A stretch of 64,000 nucleotides of DNA, taken from assembly GCA_036872755.1 (NCBI GenBank), contig JAVHNS010000001.1, forward strand, positions 3,844,001 to 3,908,000, read 5' to 3'. The notes beneath the pieces are model-generated. The model worked only from the letters and a program-made list of their open reading frames with translations. It made no database searches and had not been told where the DNA came from. Position numbers and translations under genes: made by a program. This document shows, one piece after another, positions 56,410 through 64,000 of the stretch (positions are counted from its first letter, which is position 1; the number at the start of each line of letters is the position of its first letter). The stretch is from Orbilia blumenaviensis (taxonomy: Eukaryota > Ascomycota > Orbiliomycetes > Orbiliales > Orbiliaceae).

Positions 56410-59400
56410 TTAAGCGCGGATCGAGGGCCCATTAGCACCATGATTGTTAGCGTGACTGTTGACATGGTTGTTATTGTGGTTGCCGCCATGGTTGTTAAGG
56501 TGGTGGTGATGACCATGGTTGTTGTGGTTATCATGACGTCCGCTGCCGTGGTGGTTATGGTAATGGTTGTCACGGTGGTGGTGATCACGGTTTGTATGGA
56601 CGGGCCACATCTGGAAATTCTTATTCTTCTCCTGCATGAATCTTCCTAGCCTAGTCTTGGTTGAGCTGGTGATTGTCTTGCTGTGTCCAACGGCATCGAC
56701 CATTTTCTTGTCGTAAGGCGGTCTGTCGAGGGTTTGATCGCTGGAGAAAGTAGCGAAGTCCTGGAAGAAGAGATCTGGGGTAGGGAAATTCTGGATCTTA
56801 AAGACGTGGAATTTATATAAGTACTCAATACCGGTCACACGGCCAGCATGGAAGTCCTCGAGAGCCAAACTCTTGAACTCGTTATAGATGTTCAAGTTAA
56901 AATGTTTGCGCAGGAAGTGGCTGTAAAAGCGGTAGAGGACGTCCAGCTCACGAACGGTTCCGGATTTGTCGCGACGACTCAGAACACTGTTCTTGAAGCT
57001 GGAGTATGTGTGCAGAGCAAAGGTTGTTACTCCTGGGACTCGAGCCTCCTCTTCAGAGGCACCTGGATCAACAAACCATCCAACCTCGTCGTTTGATTTG
57101 GAGGCAGAGCCATGGACTTGAGGTCCTTGCCTAGGACTAGTAGGATAGAACTTGACTAGGCCGTCATCATTGCTAAAGGAATTGGTTAGCATTATTTCGA
57201 AACATTGACGAAATATTATCATTCACTTACTCCTTAGACTTCTGGTTTTCGGCTTCGCCCTTTTCAAGTTTAGCCAAAGCTTCATTGAGCTGGTCGGTAA
57301 CCATAACAATTGGAGCCTGTTCTCCCTCAGTTGGTTGTGCAGATGCCTCGATCTCAGAAGGGCTTTTTCGCATCACCAGTACAATCTGATCGATCTTATC
57401 ATCTGAAAACTCATCGACTGTAGGGTACTTCTTGTGCGAACGAACGCCTTTGTCGGTTTGAGGAACGCTTTCGTCAACAGGGTGCCCATTTGTAGGTTGG
57501 ACTTCGTGTGTTGGAACGAAGGGTTGATAAGGTGGAATGAACCCATTGCCATAGGCTGCCCCATTCTCTGGAACAAATTCTTGGCCTGGGATAAACGCGG
57601 GCATCATATGTGGTTGAGGTGGGTAGCCGTTATACGGAGGGAATTGCTGGTCAGTAGGGCCGGCTACTGGCATTGGAGGCATTGCTGGGCCTTGGAAGTA
57701 CATTGGGTAAGGGTTGTTCATGTACTGAGGCGCTGCTGCAAACCTATTATCCGTCCAGTAAGGACCATCGTGTCGACAGCTCTCATCTCGGTCTTCATAT
57801 TTGAGAACCCACTCGCTGGGGTTACGGGCCGACCTCAAACGCTCACGACCGTCGGGGTGGTACCCTCGGAACTCAACATCTGGCGATTGAATGCAGGCCT
57901 CTCGAACAATATTCTTGTTGTCCTTGGTCATCTCCTTCACCTTTCGGAATCCGGCGATGACGTCAAGGAAGATCCACCCCTGGGTGTCCATATGGCTACG
58001 CAGATAAGTATCCTTAACCATATTGTCGAGGGAAAAGTAGTAGCTCCTGTTACGGCTTTGTTAGAGTTGGCCACAATATATCACGTGTTCGACTGAAACT
58101 TACAGTTGGTTCATGACATTCTGGACGGCAGCCGTGAACTCGTAATCAGGGTGCATGGGAACACCTTGGCTGACGCTTCCCCGGTTACTGCTGTTGTTAT
58201 AATATGGGTTATTATAGTATGAAGGGGATTGAACGAAGGGCGATTGTGGAGGGTAGCCATTTTGCATTCCATATTTTCCGAATTGCTGGGGTTGGGTAAC
58301 GCTATGAGAGCGGCTACCACTCCCACGATAGCTGCGGCCAGTCTGTGGAGTAGAAGGAGATGAGGGGTATTGTGGAGATTGGCGTTGGGCATTGGTGTTG
58401 ATTTGGGAGGGAGGGCTATGGTGACGGATCGAGTTGCCGCCATTATTAAACCGAGAATTTGAGTGGTTCACAAACGAGTCGCCTCTTCCCCCACGGAAGT
58501 TGCCACGAGTACGTTCCCTAGAATTGCCGTGAGAAGCACCATTGGTATCGCCGGTCTCCTGCTTCTGACCGAAAGATCCGGTGTAACCTCCACGACTGTG
58601 GGCGGCTTGATCGCGTGTATATGTTGTTGGTTTGTCCGCCTTGGGGCGGATAGCGGATGGTGGAAGGACACCCTGACCGACGAAGGCCCCATCATCGTTG
58701 GCCTGTGATGGTTTGCGCTCTTTCTCTGATGTCTCATTAGGAGTTACACCGTTTGGCTTACTAGTACCATTTACAAGTTGCGAAGCAACTTCCTTCTTGG
58801 AATCGACCACATCTTTCCTTGCAGTAGTCTCGCCAGCTTCTTCGGCTGTAAGATTGGCGGTATTAGCGGTGCGACGAGTATGAGGATGTGAACTTGTATT
58901 CTGACCTTTTGGCTCAGTCGGGGCCTGTGAACCCCGGGACTTCTCGAACCCTACGCTGGCGACGGCCTCGGTTGGCGAGGGACCAGTTTCGTTATCAGCG
59001 GCCCTAGAAGAGCCCTGTCCACCAGTTCTTCCACCGCGATCAGGGCGTCCCCCTCTAGGCCCCCTGGGTCCACGTGTAGGCAGAGGAGTATCATAAATGA
59101 TGTTTGGTGTGACTGGCATAGAAATCCATTTGTCCTTTGCTGGGCGGCCACCAGGCGCCGCGGGCTTCTCCTTCTCCCTTTCTTTCTCCTTCTCCTCCTT
59201 CTCACGCTTCTCGCGCTTCTCTTCATCCTGGGCGACCTCGGGAGTTGGCCACAAAGACTTGTCAGTCATAGAGGGTGGAGCAGGCGGCGAGGATACATCT
59301 CCACTCGCTGAATCATCCTGCTGTTGTCCCTTGCCACGGTTGGCTGGTCTCCGTGAAGCTATTCGAAGTATTAGTATATTTTCATATATTGAGGTGCATA

Positions 59401-60171
59401 TCATTACTTACCATCATCAATCTGTGGTAATGTTTTGCCGTCCTTTCCAGCCTCCGAGGCACCGCGCTTCTCGAGAACATTGGGCCCATCCCGACGTCCA
59501 CCAGGGGGCTGGTACGGAGGCCTATTTTCCGAAGCCGTTGACTTCTGTCTGTTGTGTCGCCTGTCGTTTCCGAACGTTTGGCTGCTCTTATCCTGCGACG
59601 ATGTTCCGTTCATAACTGGTTGTGTCTTTTTTGTTTCGGCCTGCATGGCCTTGGTTCGATCAAAAGCTTCCTTTCGCACCATCCAGGGATTTTGCTTTGG
59701 TATGGGTGCTTCAACCAGATTAATGGCCTTGAATTTCGTTTTACCGTCAGAACCTGATTCTTTTCCACTCTTGCTATCACCATCTTCGTTTCCAGTCGTG
59801 CTTCCAGCAGCTTCTTGAGCCGATGTGATACTTCGACCGTCGTCTTCTTTATTACTTAGTTCTCCCTGTGTAGATTGGGTATCCGCAGCTTTAACGCTGC
59901 TTGAGCTCTTCGCATCAGATGTGACACCATTTATCTGGGAGGGAGCCGGGGTCTGGTCTTTTGAGGCAGTTGTGGCCTCATTGTCAACGCTTAATTTCGA
60001 CAAGTCGAGAGAATCGATGTCCTTCTTGACATCTACAGCACTACCGACCTCCACCGGTTTCTTTGACTCTTCGGGTGTGGAAGCTCCGGATTTGCTTGGG
60101 ACTGATTTGCCGGAAGCAGCCGCAGCATATGAAAATGCTGGCTTCTTAGTCTCTGGCGCTGCTGATGTCAT
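56410..60171 (-). CDS. La-related RNA-binding protein (LARP1/Sro9-like)
   Basis: This is a cytoplasmic RNA-binding protein with a La-type winged-helix domain. Yeast relatives Sro9 and Slf1 associate with polysomes and mRNA. Four exons (60171 to about 59412, about 59360-58092, 58046 to about 57233, about 57170-56410) give roughly 1,190 residues. The N-terminus (KPAFSYAAAASGKS) and a long low-complexity region rich in Ser, Gly, Arg, Gln and Pro (RGPRGGRPDRGGR) precede the La motif. Splicing at the third exon produces the conserved SYYFSLDNMVKDTYLRSHMD, then GWIFLDVIAGFRKV and NPSEWVLKYED. A Pro/Met/Asn-rich linker follows, then a helical C-terminal region (HFNLNIYNEFKSLALEDF). The last 60 residues are dominated by His and Asn. 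No DM15 repeats of animal LARP1 are recognised, so I call it Sro9-like and leave the symbol blank. Confidence 0.88.
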
Positions 60172-60977
60172 TTTGACGAACTACAGCTTGCACGCAAGAC
60201 TATCTTCGACCTAGACAGAGGTAGACAAGAGGACTTCCTCTGACCGTTCCGATAGTGGCGTACTCAGTATCGCGTCCTCGAAGACGTTCCTTTGGATAAG
60301 CCTATTCGGCTGTCGCCTGTGTGAACGACTCGATCGGTGATGGTTGTAAGGTATAAGTGATGAGTGCCGTAAGGGTCTTGGAGCTAATGTGCTCTTGGAA
60401 AGATGGTAATATCCGGTTGCCGTTTTTTTAATTAATTTTTTTTTTTTTATAAAAAAAGCTTGGATTCAATTAGGCCCAATGTGAACAAAGGGACTCCTCT
60501 GGTTCAGCTCAGTGATTGCCTGGTGTCCCAGAGCGCTCAAATACTGGTTGTGAAGGTTTTCAGATGAAACGACGGGGGGGGTTCCCGTCGCTAGGATGTC
60601 GTGCAATTGTCTCGAAGAAGAGTTGACGTTCCAAAAAGTTTAATTGGGATGACCAAGTTCGTGAGACCACACTTGTAGAACTGAGAGATATAGCTAGTCG
60701 TGAGTAAAGACGAGAGAACCGAGGAAGCGAGTGGTCGGTTGAGACGGGCAGCTTGTGGTACACAATCTGCTGCGAAAACGTCACAGAGAATCAAGCTCTC
60801 GAAGATTGCCGAAAAGTGACAAAAAGACGCAGGTTTGCCTAACTTGCACTACCGGAGGGTCGGTGGTATCGCGCTTGTAGCTGATTATGAAAACGAAATT
60901 AGGATCCTGTGGTTGGCCCTACTGAGTTTCCTCGGTGGGAGCAGACGTAGATCTTTAGGCAAAGGGAGAGGGAGGGG

Positions 60978-61000
60978 AAAAAAAAAAAAAAAAAAAAAAA
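60978..61000. repeat. Poly-A tract (23 A)
   Basis: A perfect 23-base A run in the region upstream of the La-related gene. Confidence 0.85.
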
Positions 61001-61324
61001 GTTCACAAAAAGTTTGGCAAATATGGGACTTCTAGCAAAGGTGAAGGAACCAACGGGATGGAGTCTTCTAGAAAGGAAAAAAAGCTTCGAAGGGTCGATG
61101 ACGCGTGTACCGGTTCCTGCGGTTCGTCAAACAGAGGAGGATTGTAGACCGGTGCAGCTTGTCGAAGGAAGTTTCAACAGCTGCTCCAGGTATCAATTCG
61201 GAACAGTCAGCAGTCGGCGGATGATTGAATGGAGCCGAAAGCAGACGTGCAGAAGTTACGAACGTACAGGTTGCAGAACAGGTCGGAATCAGGTCAGCCG
61301 ATGAAGCAAAGAGCAAGGCGGACG

Positions 61325-61385
61325 TGGAGGGTGACGATTGTGGAGGTGATGGTGGAGGTGATGGTGGTGGTGGGAGGTGAAGGTT
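61325..61385. repeat. GGAGGTGAT/GGTGGT-type repeats
   Basis: Imperfect copies of TGGAGGTGATGG and GGTGGTGGG in tandem. Confidence 0.65.
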
Positions 61386-61774
61386 GAAGATGAGGAAGAG
61401 ATGATGGTGGGAGATTTAGCGGGAGGGCGGATGGAGGTCAAAGTTAGGAAGAAAGAAATTATTTGAAAAACGGACGCCCACAAAACCGGCAGGGCAGAGC
61501 TGCAACGCAAACAGCTGTGGCCCACAAACAACCACCGCAAAGTTACGATCGAGAATGGTCTCTCGTTTCTTCTTTAGATTCGGGAACAAGGACAACGACG
61601 ACGACGACGATGATGAGTAAGTCAACCAAGTCAATCGATGTTTAAATGTAAAGTAGCTGCTGGAACTATCGATCTGTATGCTATCCACACCCCCTATTTT
61701 GTGTGTATTGCATGCAGCCTTCTAAGTGAATTTCTAATTTATTTTTTATACGCCTTTGTTTTCTGTGTGTGCGG

Positions 61775-61824
61775 TTTTTTTTTTTTTTTTTTTTTTTTTG
61801 GCGAAAAAAAAAAAAAAAAAAAAA
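61775..61824. repeat. Poly-T / poly-A inverted repeat
   Basis: Twenty-five T are followed by GGCG and then 21 A. The two arms are complementary and separated by four bases, so they could fold back on themselves. This is directly visible. Confidence 0.9.
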
Positions 61825-63314
61825 TTGGGCTGGTTCGGCCGCCGTCCTAAAAAGAGAGCTAACGAGGATCTGGTAATAGAATAGGAAGAGAGAGATGCAT
61901 AAATGTCAATGGGAGATGCTAATGCGATGCCTCGGGATGCCCTGGTGGTTGGGACTGTCTATGGCCTCAATGGCTCGGTCCTGTCAGGCCTAGTCCATAG
62001 TCACTCGACCAGCTGGCAAACGCCGCCAATGTCAAGGTTCCTTCCTCTCTTTCGAAGAGGAAGTCCGACCAGTTTTGCTGCAAGACCAACAATATCTCAT
62101 GTCAATTGAGTCGGCCGGGGAATCATGTCGTGCACCTGCAGAACCATACTACGCTCAAATAGGTTGCCTGATTAAGTTACGTTACCCGCCGTGGTCGGCC
62201 AAATGGTAATTTACGCTTGCCGTAGAATTAAAACTGTCTCCGTCCGCGGTGCGGAAATTTGCATTGTCCGGTTGTTGTCGTTCCTCCTGCTCTTCCGGAA
62301 CAAATAGACAACTATCGATTCGGGTGATCGGGAGAAATGTCACGGTTTCTGCCAATGCACTTGCCGTGGGATATATTGACATTGGCGCCATTTTATCTAA
62401 TTTTTCCCAGCTACTAACCCAGCGTGAAAACTCTGACAGTCCTCTGGCCTACTCCACATTTGCTGTTTTTTCATCAATTAGCGAACGAGGGCGTGCCTAA
62501 TGCAAGTTGACGCTTCCTTATCTTTCCGACCTGGCCTGCTCCATCCCCTCCTTTGTCTATTCCGTCTGTTTTCATTTGTCAAAGAAACGTGGTTGTGACA
62601 AGCATCGACTTTTTAGACCGACAGAAGTGAAGAGCGCCTTTCACTAGCCTCCCTCGCATTGGGCAAGTCCACAACTCTTATTGTTTTTCACTAGCACTTA
62701 TTTTTTTTCATTTCCAGAATTTTACCCCTCATCTGCTGGTTCCTCATTCGGGGGCTACCCCTCGCCCGATCATCCCGCGTTGAGTGGGGTTACTGAAATC
62801 GTCTTAAACCCAAAGCAAGGGTTCCTCATCGATACCAAACTTTGTGTGGCTGGAACTCCTGCAAAATACCCCAACCTGTGGCGAGTTTGACATCGACGGG
62901 ATGACGTGTTTTCATGCAGGTTCCGGTATGCCTGGCTGGGATGGGGCTGCCTCCATTTTTACTGGAACGGACAAATAACATGTTTCGCGTAGACGACAGG
63001 TTGTTAGATTCTATAAATTCATTCAAGGCAGTCTCATTGCCACGAGCCATATGAAATTTCCGAACGCGATATTCCATGCCTGGACGAACCTCGCTTCAAA
63101 AATACAAACATAATGGACAGCATAATAGGCTGGGTTTTTTTTTTTTAGTCTTTTTTCTTTTTAGTAGTCATTATTTTTTGTGCCATTCGCCAATTCACCG
63201 TTCAGTATTCAGATTAAAAGTACCACGCCATTTATACAGCAAACCCAATAGTTCATCATCCCAGCCAAAATACTGAAGTATTCGTTCCCAGATACACTAC
63301 CACCAAATCCCTCA

Positions 63315-64000
63315 TTATCCGCTCAACCACGCACCAGCCTGTCGTGCCCCTATTTGAGAGGCAAACCGAAGTCCGCTTGAGCCGCCTGGGAAATAGCTCA
63401 CAAGATACCAGAGCAATGCACACAGCTGTATAATCATGGAGAAGAGGGTGAGGATAGCCGAGTGTAACTAATATATGATATCCATTAGTACGAGTTTCTT
63501 GCACAAATAACTTTGATTGCCGGATGATACACTTACCCCGAGTGCGAAATACAATGTCAATGCAATGGAGCCAACGTAGATCCCAGTGAACGGCAGTCGT
63601 TCAGCAGATAGCAAATGACGGGCGTAGTTCACCGGACCATACAGGATTGCCCACGAACCCAAGAAGAGTAGCGAACCAACAGTCCATCTATTAAAGCATT
63701 TAAAGTCAGTATGACATGTGACAAATGCTGTAAAGCTCACGCGAGCTGTGACAGGGTACTCACAGAGCCGCAAACTTGGGGATCTTGAACACGAACACCG
63801 GGAACAAGAAGAAACAAATAACAAAGCACACTGCAGCCCCAAGATTGCATATAGTAAAACCTATCATCCGGTCCCAGTACGATACTATAGCAGCCGCCCT
63901 GTCAGTCGATCCGTTCCAAAAATCAGAACTCGGTATTCACATACAGGCAAACATCCCAGCCTCCTCCTCCTCTCTCGTCCTAGCCGGTAACTGGGCATCG
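63315..64000 (-). CDS. SFT2: Golgi vesicle-transport membrane protein Sft2 (5' end beyond the window)
   Basis: Sft2 is a small tetraspanning Golgi protein (Got1/Sft2 family) that acts in membrane fusion and retrograde transport to the Golgi. The gene enters from the right edge, and the N-terminus is missing. At least four exons are visible. REEEEAGMFALSYWDRMIGF is restored by splicing out an intron of about 70 nt, followed by ICNLGAAVCFVICFFLFPVF, then WTVGSLLFLGSWAILYGPVN, then LPFTGIYVGSIALTLYFALG. The last exon gives AILTLFSMIIQLCALLWYLV and SYFPGGSSGLRFASQIG. Four hydrophobic segments and the C-terminal SYFPGGS(S/T)GLRF signature are characteristic. The stop codon is at 63317-63315. Only 150-170 residues of the usual 200-215 are in the window. 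Confidence 0.93.

Larger units (their letters stand above)
60172..63314. other. 3.1 kb intergenic region upstream of the La-related gene and downstream of SFT2
   Basis: No supported gene lies here. The left portion should hold the promoter and leader of the La-related gene. The region has an A23 run (60978-61000), GGTGAT repeats (61325-61385), and a T25/A21 inverted repeat (61775-61824). Short open frames show no domains. Confidence 0.5.

Noticed and set aside
56362..56649. Plus-strand Val/Met-rich frame resembling a membrane protein
   Set aside because: It is the antisense of the His/Asn-rich codons of the La-related gene (CAC/CAT/AAC read as GTG/ATG/GTT), not a real gene.
57434..58096. Plus-strand 220-codon frame opposite the La-related gene
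   Set aside because: It is antisense to the La domain exon, has no domain of its own, and fits shadow composition.

Overview
This window is nuclear DNA of a filamentous ascomycete (Pezizomycotina). The evidence is compact protein genes with short GT-AG introns (about 50-90 nt, branch sites of the CTAAC type), intergenic DNA full of homopolymer and simple-sequence tracts, and fungal-type gene families: a Zn2Cys6 transcription factor with a fungal-specific middle domain, an ArAE_2/DUF2421 membrane protein, and a Cup1-like LYR protein. The class cannot be fixed from sequence alone. I found no tRNA, rRNA, CRISPR array or intact transposon.

Layout, left to right. A spliced membrane-protein gene runs off the left edge (1-398, -). 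Then come PUF6 (-), RAD51 (-) and DNA2 (-), all on one strand, followed by a 3.5 kb gene-poor stretch. Next are a mitochondrial 2-oxodicarboxylate carrier (+), a small ankyrin protein (-), a Cup1-like LYR protein (-), the ubiquitin E2 variant MMS2 (-), MON2 (+), the tRNA methyltransferase TRM11 (-) and mitochondrial ribosomal protein uL2m (+). A 3.3 kb intergenic region precedes a Zn2Cys6 regulator (+) and a HIT-family hydrolase (+). Then follow a B-type cyclin (-), a large divergent intergenic region, an aromatic-acid-exporter-like membrane protein (+), the THO subunit THOC3/Tex1 (-), the RNase P/MRP subunit RPP40 (+), a La-related RNA-binding protein (-) and, leaving by the right edge, SFT2 (-).

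Functionally this is core genome: DNA repair and replication (RAD51, DNA2, MMS2), RNA processing and translation (PUF6, TRM11, uL2m, THOC3, RPP40, La-related protein), Golgi/endosome traffic (MON2, SFT2), cell cycle (cyclin B), and mitochondrial metabolism (carrier, LYR protein). Several pairs are head-to-head with short shared promoters: MMS2/MON2, TRM11/uL2m and THOC3/RPP40.

I found no convincing new multi-gene system. The points worth a second look are gene-structure oddities (a GC-AG intron in RAD51, a 9-nt first coding exon in the cyclin, a 520-nt intron hiding the HIT motif, a fully open uL2m intron that stops exactly at its acceptor), a His/Asn-rich tail on the La-related protein, an internal duplication in the LYR protein, a 27-base C run inside an RPP40 intron, and the unexplained membrane protein at the left edge. 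Exon boundaries were read by eye from splice signals and protein continuity, with no transcript data.
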